Part shown: piece by piece, positions 9,353 through 17,289 of the stretch
How the letters are laid out: the number at the start of each line of letters is the position of its first letter
How positions within the stretch are numbered: the first letter of the stretch is position 1
Assembly: GCA_963764525.1 (NCBI GenBank)
Contig: CAVXTC010000002.1
Coordinates: 62,001-126,000 of the forward strand
Length of the DNA: 64,000 nucleotides
Origin: DATDIC01 sp963764525
GTDB lineage: Bacteria; Pseudomonadota; Alphaproteobacteria; Acetobacterales; Acetobacteraceae
Direction of reading: 5' to 3'
Notes under the pieces: generated by a model
What the model was told of the DNA's origin: nothing
Seen by the model: the letters and a program-made list of their open reading frames with translations, nothing else
The model's database searches: none
Translations under genes and position numbers: made by a program

Positions 9353-11086
9353 CTACGGCACGCGCGGCTTGCCATTGTTCAGACATGTGATCTCGTATAG
9401 GATCTCGTCAGAGTTCAAATTCTGAATGTCCGCCGCCGTTGCAGTGTGATGCAGAACCTTCTCTTGCAGGCCATTGATGAAGGCACGCTTTTTATCGCAT
9501 GTCAGCACCGGGTGCGCCGTGCCACTGCCGGCACCAGTGGGTGAAGGACCTGAGGGCGCGAGTTGGATGACTACGCTATTTGCAACGAGGCGACCCGGCT
9601 CCGTCCATTGGCCAAGGAAATGCAAGAAGTCGCCATTTGAGTAGGCCGCACCATAGGCATAATCGCCCGACTTGATAAGCGGAGATGTCGGCGCTGTTCC
9701 GCCCGTCAGATCGAACGACTCAGAGGGACTAGCTCCATTGCAAATCATCGTGAAACGGGTAGTCTGCTCGTTGACCTTCCCAGGACTGCTCGCGATACTG
9801 CTCCCGGGTATCCGGTTCTGCACACTCCACTTCGCGGGATCACCTTCGGTGTGCAGCCACTCCGCCTCAGGGTCGTTCCCTTCTATCCAGTAAAACATAG
9901 AAGTAGTGACTTGGCGGTCTCGTGCCGTAGAAGGATCTGGATCGACAAAAGATGACTGAAAGATGGAATGAGTAGTGTCTAGTCCGTGGAGCATTGCATA
10001 CGGGGTAACCATTGGTGGTAGACCCTCGTCCTTGATTTCCACGCTCACTATTGCGACGGCAGTTCGACCGCTGGTGTCCACAAAATTGTAGCTTGCACGC
10101 ACCTTACTGGTCTGATCGACGCTCGCGCGCGATATGCTGTTGGTGCGGAATGAATATACACTGGCAACCGGGTCCAAGGCAGCTTTCAAGGAGGATGGTT
10201 GTCCGTTCACAAGCGCGCGATAAAACACCGGCTGAGGGTTACTGAAGCTGATGCCCGGCTTGTTGAGAAGCGAGTACCACATCGTCGGAGTGTCCCCGAC
10301 TTGGCTAAAAAGGTACAGTCGACCGTTAGGCGTCGACGTCATAACAATCGGAGTCCAGGCTGGCAACTTGAAAATCTCAGTCCAGGTCGCACCGTGATCG
10401 GTGGAGCGGAATACGAACTGATTGACTACGCAGTTATCCAGGTCGGCTACGTTAATACAGTCATTCGTTGACGTGTTACCACTCAAATCAATGACGTTCG
10501 GTCCCCCCGCTCCGTTCATCGACGCATAAACAAAGCCCGTCCAAGGGTCAGCGTATGCTTCAACCCGATCCCAGCCTCCAAAGTCGTTGGGTGGCCTGGG
10601 AACCGCGTATCGACCATCGTCGAACTGTAGTGGATCTATCACCGAGACACGTTGCCAGGTCTGGCCACAGTCCGTCGACTGGAGGACGAGCGTGCCGACC
10701 CTCGCCCCATGAGGCCGCCCTGCTATAGTGATTGTGTCCCACCACAAGGGCTTGCCAGAGTTGTTCGGAGGCGCACCCCAGAAGATGACATTCTTGAACG
10801 ACAGCAGCTTTTGATCATACGTTTTCACAAGTACATTATCTGTTCCGATTTCCGAATCGCCCCCTGTTGGAAAGTCAGTCGAGCCTTCGAGTTGGCTCGG
10901 TCCGGGCGGGATCGGAGTGCGAAGAATTTTTCCGGGTCTGGGTTGTCCAGTGCTTGTGATCGCCATCCCACCTGGACACGTGCTGTTTTCCCCGAGTCCG
11001 TGAACTTGAACGGTGTTCTCGAACCACTGCGTAGTATCGAGCACAAGCGGGACAGCATGTTCGTTCGACCGGGAAATCCCGGTCAA
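9353..11086 (-). CDS. BNR/sialidase-like beta-propeller protein, 5' end lost at IS junction
   Basis: 577 residues from the first in-frame start (TTG); the frame is open another 20-odd codons up to the transposase scar at about 11163. Two Asp-box motifs of sialidase-type propellers are clear: STDCGQTW and STDHGATW (S-x-D-x-G-x-x-W). Cys pairs such as NDCINVADLDNC and Gly/Asn/Ser-rich loops are typical of secreted propellers, yet no signal peptide remains, so the true N-terminus was probably cut off by the rearrangement. The catalytic residues of true sialidases are not evident, so binding or another hydrolase role is possible. GC is lower than in core genes, which marks it as part of the accessory segment. 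Stop at 9353. Confidence 0.65.
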   Translation of the reverse strand: MTGISRSNEHAVPLVLDTTQWFENTVQVHGLGENSTCPGGMAITSTGQPRPGKILRTPIPPGPSQLEGSTDFPTGGDSEIGTDNVLVKTYDQKLLSFKNVIFWGAPPNNSGKPLWWDTITIAGRPHGARVGTLVLQSTDCGQTWQRVSVIDPLQFDDGRYAVPRPPNDFGGWDRVEAYADPWTGFVYASMNGAGGPNVIDLSGNTSTNDCINVADLDNCVVNQFVFRSTDHGATWTEIFKLPAWTPIVMTSTPNGRLYLFSQVGDTPTMWYSLLNKPGISFSNPQPVFYRALVNGQPSSLKAALDPVASVYSFRTNSISRASVDQTSKVRASYNFVDTSGRTAVAIVSVEIKDEGLPPMVTPYAMLHGLDTTHSIFQSSFVDPDPSTARDRQVTTSMFYWIEGNDPEAEWLHTEGDPAKWSVQNRIPGSSIASSPGKVNEQTTRFTMICNGASPSESFDLTGGTAPTSPLIKSGDYAYGAAYSNGDFLHFLGQWTEPGRLVANSVVIQLAPSGPSPTGAGSGTAHPVLTCDKKRAFINGLQEKVLHHTATAADIQNLNSDEILYEITCLNNGKPRVP

Positions 11087-11135
11087 ACGCCTAAGGAAGT
11101 CCGGAGTCCTGCGAGAGTCATCACATTGTTCCGAC

Positions 11136-11831
11136 TCACGATTTTCTGGCGACGCAGCACTTAATCAGCGTCAGGGTGCAAAGGAAGTTACCGAGATTGT
11201 AGGCCAGCGCGTGCAGTTGCAGACGCACCGCGTTGGCGGCGAACCGGCGACATGACAGGCGGGTCCAGGTGATCGCGTTCTTGCCCTCCTTGATGTGCTG
11301 CTCCGCCGTGCCACGCTGGTTGTAAAACGTCACAACCCGCTCAGCCTGCCGGGTCATGTTGGTGACAATGAACCCGACGCGCGGAAAGAGCTCACCGGGA
11401 TGCCACTCGACCTTGGCCACCACCCGGCGGGGCTTGGTCCATGATCCCGCCCGGTAGCTGAAACTTGCGTAGTAGCGGCGCACCTCATGTGGTGGGCGGC
11501 CCACCGGGCGTTTCAGCAGCCAGGCAATGCTCTCCTGCAGGACCAAGTCGGCCGGCAGCCGGATCGTGTATTTGTAGCCTTCGGCTTCGAGAAACGCGTA
11601 GATGTCCGGGTTGGCGAAGGCCGCATCGCCACGGAAATAGCGGCGCTTCATCCCCTGCCGGTAGCGCGCGACCACCGGCTCCAGCACGTCGCGCCAGCCA
11701 TCGGCGCTGTGCACGTTGCCGGGGCGCAGCGCGCTCAGCCGCTGCGCAGCGAAGCCAATCATCTCGCGCAGCAAACTGGCGTCAGAGGACTTCTCCAGAA
11801 GGTCCTGAAGGGCAATCTTGTCATCGGTCAT
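11136..11831 (-). pseudogene. Chimeric transposase: IS256 N-terminus joined in frame to IS1380 C-terminal part
   Basis: The first 32 residues (MTDDKIALQDLLEKSSD... to GFAAQRL) are the N-terminus of an IS256-family transposase. From residue 33 (SALRPGNVHSADGW) onward the protein is the middle and C-terminal region of an IS1380-family DDE transposase (RRYFRGDAAFANPDIY, KYTIRLPA, FYNQRGTAEQHIKEGKN, LQLHALAYNLGNF). It ends abnormally with TLTLIKCCVARKS, where the IS1380 sequence is cut against the BNR gene. A deletion between an IS256 inserted in IS1380 and the host element best explains it. The N-terminal catalytic region of both parents is missing, so it should be inactive. Confidence 0.82.
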
Positions 11832-11999
11832 CGTGGTGCCCTTGGGTCAGAGTTGCGAGTCGCAACCGAATTCTACCCAGGCGCATCGCGGTGACCGCCC
11901 GCTGTGGATAAGTAGCCCGCCTACGCCGTGACGCGTGGCGGTCGCTGCGGCGGGCTACTTACCCACAGCTCCTACACCACTTCCGGGGGCATAACCCTC
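11735..11999 (-). mobile_element. IS256-family left-end remnant nested in IS1380
   Basis: On the minus strand the segment starts GAGGGTTATGCCCCCGGAAG at 11999, an end of the type seen in IS256-family elements, runs through an untranslated leader containing a 69-bp palindrome, and reaches the first 32 codons of the transposase (ATG at 11831). The rest of the IS256 element, including its right end, is deleted. Its entry point interrupts the IS1380 transposase after the codons for GYEDV. Confidence 0.72.
11901..11969. repeat. 69-bp near-perfect palindrome in the IS256 leader
   Basis: Arms at 11901-11921 and 11949-11969 are inverted copies matching at 20 of 21 positions (arm one begins GCTGTGGATAAGTAGCCC), separated by a 27-bp loop. 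It lies between the IS256 end and its transposase start, where a hairpin could damp read-in translation or be a small nested inserted element. Confidence 0.7.
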
Positions 12000-12260
12000 A
12001 ACATCCTCGTAGCCGGCGAGGCGGCCGAACACCGATTGACGAAACAATCCTGTCAGCAAGTGCCGCGTGTTCTTGCCCCGACGACCGTCCGACAGCGATA
12101 CTCCCGCCAGATCAGTCAGGCCAACAGCGTCGTCGAGTTCACGATACGCGAGCAGTCCAGCGTCGGAGGTGATGCGGCTGCCGTGGAATTCCAGTTGCAG
12201 GCGGCGGTCAAAATCGACCCGCAGAGAACTGTTATCCGCTTCACCCGCTGGGTGTTCCAT
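11955..12260 (-). pseudogene. IS1380-family transposase N-terminal fragment
   Basis: From ATG 12260 the frame reads the typical IS1380 N-terminus: LEFHGSRITSDAGLLAYRE, then VGLTDLAG, GRRGKNTRHLL and GLFRQSVFGRLAGYEDV. At about 12000 it changes abruptly into IS256 terminal sequence (EGYAPGSGV) and soon stops. The matching C-terminal region lies at 11136-11735 after a deletion. Only a scar of the element remains. Confidence 0.82.
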
Positions 12261-12355
12261 GAACCAACCACCATGACAAACGCAACGTGTTGATATTCAT
12301 GGCATATTCGGCAGATTCTGTACAACTATATCGTTGTTCATTGGGGAAATTTGGG
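12261..12355. other. IS1380 5' flank, non-coding
   Basis: AT-richer sequence upstream of the IS1380 transposase start, probably the element's terminal region and its insertion boundary. I could not identify a terminal inverted repeat because the opposite end is deleted. Confidence 0.4.
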
Positions 12356-12403
12356 TTAATACCGTAGCCCGCGATGAACTTAATACCGCAGCCCGCGATG
12401 AAT
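12356..12403. repeat. 24-bp tandem repeat, two units
   Basis: TTAATACCGTAGCCCGCGAT plus GAAC (12356-12379) is followed directly by a near-identical copy (12380-12403), differing at the T/C after ACCG and at the last base. It sits at the outer edge of the IS1380 scar. Confidence 0.75.
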
Positions 12404-12522
12404 TTCGTTTAGGTCACCCGCTGCTGGTAATCCTGCCGGCCTGTGGCCCGGTGGACCCGCGTCGTTTTCCGCGAAGGCGGCTTGCATTTCTCGCGCCCGC
12501 CTTCGCAGCAAATGGCGGGGTG

Positions 12523-12717
12523 TCACCGCCGATCGAGCTGGGTTTCCGGGATCACGCGTTCGTGGCCGTCCGCGGTGTTTTTCACCCGGTAGGAGCACGT
12601 ATTACCTTCGAACGGCATACGGCGGATCACCGTGTAAGTGCCTCGCGGGACATGATAATCCGTCGCCTGCGGCAGGAAAACGACCTGCTCGCCGATCACG
12701 AACTTGTAGCTGGCCAT
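12523..12717 (-). CDS. Small conserved hypothetical protein (64 aa)
   Basis: From ATG 12717 (MASYKFVIGEQVVFL) the 64-residue product is beta-strand-rich with a pattern F-x-x-G-x-x-V...V-P-R-G-x-Y-x-V-x-R-x-M-P...Y-R-V-K...H-E-R-V. I recognise this as a short SH3-like protein of unknown role common in alphaproteobacteria, without a firm name. An upstream in-frame GTG/ATG would add 15 residues, but the MASYKF start fits the conserved part. It lies downstream of cspA on the same strand with a short gap, so it may share its transcript. Confidence 0.65.
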   Translation of the reverse strand: MASYKFVIGEQVVFLPQATDYHVPRGTYTVIRRMPFEGNTCSYRVKNTADGHERVIPETQLDRR

Positions 12718-12765
12718 CGCGAACTCCGAGATTCCCGGCGCCGGTCCACGGCGCCGGATCACGCA

Positions 12766-12972
12766 TCAGGCGCGCTGGAGGTTGACCGCGGCGAGTTTGC
12801 CTTGCTGACCGCGCTCGACATCGAAATTGATCTTCTGACCTTCGTTCAGATGACCGAGGCCGGACCGTTCGACCGCCGAGACGTGTACGAACACGTCCTT
12901 CGATCCGTCATCGGGCTGGATGAATCCGTAACCCTTCTGGCTGTTGTACCACTTAACCGTACCTGTCGTCAT
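12766..12972 (-). CDS. cspA: Cold-shock protein, CspA family
   Basis: 68 residues, a single OB-fold cold-shock domain. RNP1 is KGYGFIQPD and RNP2 is DVFVHVSAV, with the aromatic surface (W8, F, F, H) intact. It binds single-stranded RNA or DNA and acts as an RNA chaperone. The start MTTGTVKWYN is the family's usual one. The 170 bp upstream to the next gene is free and would carry a long 5' untranslated region, as in many csp genes, though I cannot assign a thermosensor. GC-rich codon use is like the core genome. Confidence 0.93.
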   Translation of the reverse strand: MTTGTVKWYNSQKGYGFIQPDDGSKDVFVHVSAVERSGLGHLNEGQKINFDVERGQQGKLAAVNLQRA

Positions 12973-13147
12973 TCACCCAAGCTCCACGGCATTGGCGAAC
13001 CGCACCATGCGGATCGATGTACTTTTCATCTGGCGGAGTACAGGGAATGCGCCGCGCGCAGGCACGTACAGCCCAGACCGAAAAGCGCCAACTTATTGCA
13101 AATGGTGGCCGGACGGCCGATTACGAGGGGAAAGGTTAAAAAGTGTT

Positions 13148-14035
13148 TCAGTCAGCCAGGAACCTCCGGCTCTCCGCCAAAAACAGCTCCAACCGATCAT
13201 GATGCACCCAGTGCCCCGCCCCTTCCACGCCGAGCACCTGGGCATCGGCGAAATACCCAGCCCGCCCGTCTCCCTCCGGGCTGCTGGCCCAACTCTCCTC
13301 GCCCCAGACCAGCAGGGTCGGGCAGGCGATGTGCGCCCAGAGCGAGGCGATCTCTTCGCGTGTCATGTCGTAGGGCGGCCAGATCCGGACGTAGGGGTCG
13401 AATTTCCAGCTATACGTACCGTCCTCGTTCTGGTTCACCGCGTGCTGCGTCAGGTGGCGGGCCTGCTCGGGCGTCAGCCGCTTGTTGGCCTGTTGCATCC
13501 GGTTCAGCGCGTCCTCGATCGAGGCGTAGCGGTGCGGCAGGCGTCCGGCCATTGCCCGCTGTTCATCGACCCAGTCCCGCATGCGCGCATCGATCGGTTT
13601 ACCGGCACCTCCGGCCGAACGCGGGCCAGGTCCAAGTCCCTCGATCGCCACCAGTCGGCGCACCGTATCCGGATAAATGCCGGCATAACGGAGCGCGATG
13701 TTACCGCCGAGTGAATGCGCGATGATCGACACCGGCGCCAGCTTCTGCTGATGAACAAGCTGCGCCAGGTCGTAGATGTAATTGGCCATGGTGTAGTGGC
13801 CGGACAGCGACCAGGCGCTGTCGCCGTGGCCGCGCAGGTCCGGGGCGATCACGTGCCAGTCGTCGCGCAGCGCCGCTGCCACCCAGTCCCAGTTGCGGCA
13901 ATGGTCCCGTCCGCCATGCAACAGCAGCAACGGCGCCGCGTCCGGGTTGCCCCAATCGACGTAATGCAGCCGCAGCCGCTGGGAAAACCAGACGCGCGAG
14001 GTGGGGCCGGGAAGCTCGGGGTGCATCGCCGTCAT
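13148..14035 (-). CDS. alpha/beta hydrolase (epoxide hydrolase/haloperoxidase-like)
   Basis: 295 residues, alpha/beta-hydrolase fold. Visible are LLLLHGGRDHCRNWDWVA (HG oxyanion motif), DLRGHGDS, nucleophile elbow A-H-S-L-G-G (serine in IIAHSLGGNIALRYA), an acid strand with LLVWGEESW, and the late histidine in VEGAGHWVHHD. A cap domain with aromatic residues occupies about 140-215. No signal peptide. Substrate not determinable. It is transcribed alone; the 230 bp behind its start holds only repeats. Confidence 0.82.
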   Translation of the reverse strand: MTAMHPELPGPTSRVWFSQRLRLHYVDWGNPDAAPLLLLHGGRDHCRNWDWVAAALRDDWHVIAPDLRGHGDSAWSLSGHYTMANYIYDLAQLVHQQKLAPVSIIAHSLGGNIALRYAGIYPDTVRRLVAIEGLGPGPRSAGGAGKPIDARMRDWVDEQRAMAGRLPHRYASIEDALNRMQQANKRLTPEQARHLTQHAVNQNEDGTYSWKFDPYVRIWPPYDMTREEIASLWAHIACPTLLVWGEESWASSPEGDGRAGYFADAQVLGVEGAGHWVHHDRLELFLAESRRFLAD

Positions 14036-14267
14036 GGCCCGGTGCGGAACCCGGGAGTCTGGTCATCGCCTGGAGCCGCATCAGCGCCGTCACCCCGGCA
14101 AAAGCCGGGGGCAAGGCGTGCCGGTCCGTGCCACGGGAGGGTTCCCGGTTTCGCGGGAATGATGGTGGAGGTCGGTGGAATGTTGGTGGGGTCGGCGGAA
14201 TGGCGGTGGGAGGCGGGGGATTGATGGTGGCGACGATGGTGTCTCATTCTATTTCGTATCAGAACTA
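14036..14267. repeat. Intergenic G-rich and REP-like repeats
   Basis: 14087-14165 carries GC hairpin units of the same family as at 8828 (CACCCCGGCAAAAGCCGGGG, then CCCGGTTTCGCGGG). 14166-14240 is a purine-skewed stretch with imperfect repeats of GTCGGTGGAATGTTGGTGGG. No gene or RNA is recognised. Confidence 0.5.
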
Positions 14268-15662
14268 TCAACCGATCGGCGGACGGCGCTTGTGCCACTC
14301 GGTCGCCCGCTCGTAGGCAGCGGCGACGCGCAGCACGTTGGCGTCCTGGAAGTATCGGCCGACGAGTTGCACGGACAACGGCAGCCCGTCGCGCGACAGC
14401 CCGGCCATCATCGCCAGCGCCGGATGGCCGGTGACGTTGAACGGCGTGCGCGCCTGGCGGGAGTAGGTGCGGGCGGTCTCGGCTGCGTCTTCGATGCGGC
14501 TGGCCGGGTCCATGGAGCTGGCGCAAAGCAGGACATCGACGTCACGGAACGCGTCTTCCACCGCGGCGATCATCTGGCCCCGCCGCCGCTGGGCGCCCAC
14601 ATAGTCGCCGGCCGGGATGAAAGCGCCGGGCATCAGTCGCCGGCGAGCCAGTTGCCCGTAATCGCCGGGACGGGTGCGGAGCCAGCGGGCGTGGATGGAC
14701 CACGCCTCGCTGGTCAGGATCACCCGGTTCACGCCGGCGAATTCAGCGAGCGTGGGCAGATGAATGGTGCGAACCTCGGCGCCTTCAGATTGCAGCACGC
14801 GGGCGGCATCCTCGATGGCGGCGGTCATTTCCGGATGCGCCGGCATATCCGTTTCATGGAAATGCCGGACGAAACCGACGCGCAGGTCGCGCACGCTGCG
14901 GTTCAGGTCGCCGGTGAAGTTTCGCGCTGTGCTGGGCGCGCTGCCAGGGTCGGCAGGGTCATGGCCGGCAACGGCGTCGAGCACCAGCGCGCAATCCTCC
15001 ACAGTGCGGGCCAGCGGACCGACATGGTCGAGGGTGAAAGCCAGCGGGAACACGCCGCGACGCGAGACCAGCCCGTAGGTCGGCTTCAGCCCGACGATGC
15101 CGCAGCAACTTGCCGGGTTGCGCACGGAGCCGCCGGTGTCGGTGCCGAGTGCCGCCGGGAACAGCCCCGCCGCCACCCCGGCGCCGGCGCCGGAGGACGA
15201 GCCGCCGGGGTGGTGCTCCGGGTCCCACGGATTGCGCGCCGGCGGGAACGGCAGGTCGAAGCTGGGGCCGCCGATGGCGAATTCGTGGGTGGCGAGCTTG
15301 CCGGGTACGACCGCGCCGGCGCCCCGCAGCTTCGCGACCACCGTGGCGTCGGCCCTCGCCACATTGTCGAGCAGGAGTTTCGAGTGACAGGTGGTAGGCA
15401 GGCCGGCCACATCGATCATGTCTTTGATGCCGATCGGAATCCCGTGCAGTGGTCCCCGGATGCGCCCGGCGGCGATCTCGCGTTCGGCGGCGCGGGCGGC
15501 ATCCAGCGCCGCGTCGGCGTCCAGGCGGGTGAACGCGTGCAGGCGGGTGTCGAGCTGCGCGATCCGGGCCAGCAGGTCGGTCAGCAGCTCCACTGGCGAC
15601 AGGGTGCGCGCCGCGAAGGCGCGTCCGGCTTCGGCGGCGGTGAGCCAATGCGGCTCGGTCAC
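14268..15662 (-). CDS. Amidase signature-family hydrolase
   Basis: 464 residues, normal for amidase-signature enzymes. The Ser-cisSer-Lys triad is visible: Lys in PIGIKDMIDVAG (about residue 79), cis-Ser in GGSSSGAGAGVAAG (about 154) and nucleophile Ser in GTDTGGSVRNPAS (about 178). It hydrolyses a C-N amide bond in the cytoplasm; GatA is less likely because no gatB/gatC is nearby. Start is GTG at 15662-15660, overlapping the stop of the 60-codon gene upstream (GTGA), so translation is coupled. Substrate unknown; allophanate or indole-acetamide-type activity cannot be read from these residues. Confidence 0.87.
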   Translation of the reverse strand: MTEPHWLTAAEAGRAFAARTLSPVELLTDLLARIAQLDTRLHAFTRLDADAALDAARAAEREIAAGRIRGPLHGIPIGIKDMIDVAGLPTTCHSKLLLDNVARADATVVAKLRGAGAVVPGKLATHEFAIGGPSFDLPFPPARNPWDPEHHPGGSSSGAGAGVAAGLFPAALGTDTGGSVRNPASCCGIVGLKPTYGLVSRRGVFPLAFTLDHVGPLARTVEDCALVLDAVAGHDPADPGSAPSTARNFTGDLNRSVRDLRVGFVRHFHETDMPAHPEMTAAIEDAARVLQSEGAEVRTIHLPTLAEFAGVNRVILTSEAWSIHARWLRTRPGDYGQLARRRLMPGAFIPAGDYVGAQRRRGQMIAAVEDAFRDVDVLLCASSMDPASRIEDAAETARTYSRQARTPFNVTGHPALAMMAGLSRDGLPLSVQLVGRYFQDANVLRVAAAYERATEWHKRRPPIG

Positions 15663-15841
15663 CGGGTGGCTCCCGGCCGCATTGGCGGCCAGGGCTCGGC
15701 GGCCGGATCGGTGGGGTATTGGATGGCCCCGGCGGTGTTCAGTGCCTGTTCCGCGGCGACCAGGACATCATCGGGGAAGTCCGCCCATGCCTTCCCCAAA
15801 CCGGCGGCCTTGGCGAGGGCGGCAACAAGCTGGTGGTCCAT
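15659..15841 (-). CDS. Small protein (60 aa) coupled to the amidase
   Basis: 60 residues from ATG 15841: an alpha-helical N-terminus (HQLVAALAKAAGLGKAWADF), an acidic turn and a second helix (VLVAAEQALNTAGAI), then a Pro-rich tail. Its stop TGA overlaps the GTG start of the amidase gene, and no other gene intervenes, so it is very probably translated with it. Some amidases have short helical partners (for example AtzG with AtzE); the sequence does not clearly match DUF4089, so this is analogy, not identification. Confidence 0.6.
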   Translation of the reverse strand: MDHQLVAALAKAAGLGKAWADFPDDVLVAAEQALNTAGAIQYPTDPAAEPWPPMRPGATR

Positions 15842-15943
15842 TGCGGTGCTCCGGTCGTCGGGCGGTGATCATGCGGCGCCGGCCGGGGCGTGGGAAGCGG
15901 GTCTGGCGCTTGCGCTTGGATCGCAGCGCCTGACTCCTTACTC

Positions 15944-16192
15944 ATGCTCGCCAAGATGACCAGCAAGAACCAGCTCACTCTCCCCAAACGGATTATCGAT
16001 GCGTTGGCTCGGCACCATGTTTCGAGGTCTCCGTGGAAGGCGATGTTCATCCACCTCGCGTTGAGCGCCGGGGTGGATATGCTGGTCAGTGGCGATCGCG
16101 ACATTGCAGGGCTGGATCTGGGCGTGCCTGTCGTGTCGGCCGCGGAGCTGCGCCGGGTGCTGTCGCGCGATGAACAAGGAGAAGCTCCATGA
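15944..16192 (+). pseudogene. Toxin-antitoxin remnant: AbrB-type antitoxin start joined to PIN-domain end
   Basis: The frame begins like an AbrB/SpoVT antitoxin (KMTSKNQLTLPKRIIDAL, the swapped-hairpin DNA-binding start) and, after about 20 unrelated residues, becomes the C-terminal part of a PIN-domain toxin (MLVSGDRDIAGLDLGVPVVSAAELRRVL; the D in SGDRDI is a PIN metal ligand). The rest of the antitoxin and the first two thirds of the toxin are missing, so an internal deletion fused the two genes. Neither activity should survive. It ends just inside the next gene. Confidence 0.72.
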
Positions 16193-17253
16193 GCTGGTTG
16201 TGCTCCTTTGGTCTCTCTTTGGTTCTCGTCGCCACCATGGCGGCATGGTCCGCTCCGACGCATGCCGCGGGTTCGCAGGTCGCGCTGGTTATCGGCAACG
16301 GCACCTATTCCAGCCTGCCGGTCCTCGCCGCGTGCCCATTATCGTCGCACGCGGTCTCGGCGGCGCTGCGCCGGCTGGGCTTCGATGTAGTCGAAAGCGA
16401 GGACACCTCTAGCGGCGGGCTTGACGCCGCGATCAGCGACTTCGCCGGGCGGCTGACGGCGGGGAGTGCGGCGGTCGTCTATGTCTGCGGCTACGCGGCG
16501 GCGTTCAACAGCCGTGTGTTTCTGCTGCCCGTTTCGGCCAGTATCACGCGCCCTACCGACATACTGACCCAGGGGTTGCTGGCGCGGACGCTGATTGACG
16601 TGCTGGCGCGCGGCAATACGGATGCGGCGCTGCTGGCACTGGACGTGACGCCGGCGCCCGGAGGCCCGCCGCAGCTTGGCCTGGACAAGTCGAGGCCCGG
16701 CACGTTGCCGGCCGGCGCCGCACTGATCGTCGCGGAGGAGACGAAGCCAGCCGCCAACCCGACACCGCTGGCGAACGCGCTGGTGTCGGGCCTGGCCGGT
16801 CCGCAGGTACTGACCAACACACTGCTGGCCGGTCTGCAGCAGCAGCTTGAGGCGGCCAAGCCGGGCGTCACGGTCGCCGCCCTGCAACCGGCCGTGCGGC
16901 CTGGTTATCTCGCTCGGGGCTCCGCCGCCGCCCGCGCCGCCGCCCGCCTCTGCCGGCCCGGCCGGCTGCCCCGCCAGCTCCGCCGGCAAACGTCGGCGCC
17001 GGTGCCGCAAGCGCCCGGACCGGTTGCCGCCGTCACGAAGCCGATGCCGGCGGACAGCGACATGACCGAGGCGCAGCGCCGCGACGTGCAGATCGCTCTG
17101 GCAAAGCTCGGCTACTACGACGGGCGTCTGGACGGGATATTCGGACCCGACACGCGCGCCGCGATCCGGCGCTATCAGCACGAGCTGCACGCCGACATGA
17201 CCGGAATGCTCACCGCGGATCAGGCGACGCGGCTGGTCAATCAGGACCGGTGA
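16189..17253 (+). CDS. Secreted caspase-fold (C14) pseudoenzyme with peptidoglycan-binding domain
   Basis: 354 residues. Residues 1-27 are a signal peptide (LVLVATMAAWSAPTHA/A), so it is exported. Residues about 28-215 follow the bacterial caspase-like fold (RVALVIGNGTY; then the strand AAVVYVCGYAAA and ALLALDVTP). The catalytic His of the usual Y-x-G-H-G is Tyr102, and the catalytic Cys of the usual D-x-C-R is Thr154, so protease activity is not expected. Residues about 295-354 are a PG_binding_1 domain (VQIALAKLGYYDGRLDGIFGPDTRAAIRRYQ). The linker at 240-275 is Arg-rich, but the +1 frame there is Pro/Ala-rich, so two compensating indels may lie in it. The start ATG 16189 has AAGGAG upstream. 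Confidence 0.8.
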   Translation: MSWLCSFGLSLVLVATMAAWSAPTHAAGSQVALVIGNGTYSSLPVLAACPLSSHAVSAALRRLGFDVVESEDTSSGGLDAAISDFAGRLTAGSAAVVYVCGYAAAFNSRVFLLPVSASITRPTDILTQGLLARTLIDVLARGNTDAALLALDVTPAPGGPPQLGLDKSRPGTLPAGAALIVAEETKPAANPTPLANALVSGLAGPQVLTNTLLAGLQQQLEAAKPGVTVAALQPAVRPGYLARGSAAARAAARLCRPGRLPRQLRRQTSAPVPQAPGPVAAVTKPMPADSDMTEAQRRDVQIALAKLGYYDGRLDGIFGPDTRAAIRRYQHELHADMTGMLTADQATRLVNQDR

Positions 17254-17289
17254 GCGGCCGCGTCTAGGACACGGGCTCGCGCCGCCGGC

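Noticed and set aside
12356..12403. CRISPR-like array
   Set aside because: Only two directly adjoining 24-bp units without spacers and no cas genes in the window.
12334..13725. 463-codon plus-strand open frame opposite cspA and the hydrolase
   Set aside because: It crosses three recognised minus-strand genes and has no domain.
14175..15959. 594-codon plus-strand open frame opposite the amidase
   Set aside because: Gly/Arg/His-rich antisense translation; the amidase on the minus strand has its full catalytic triad.
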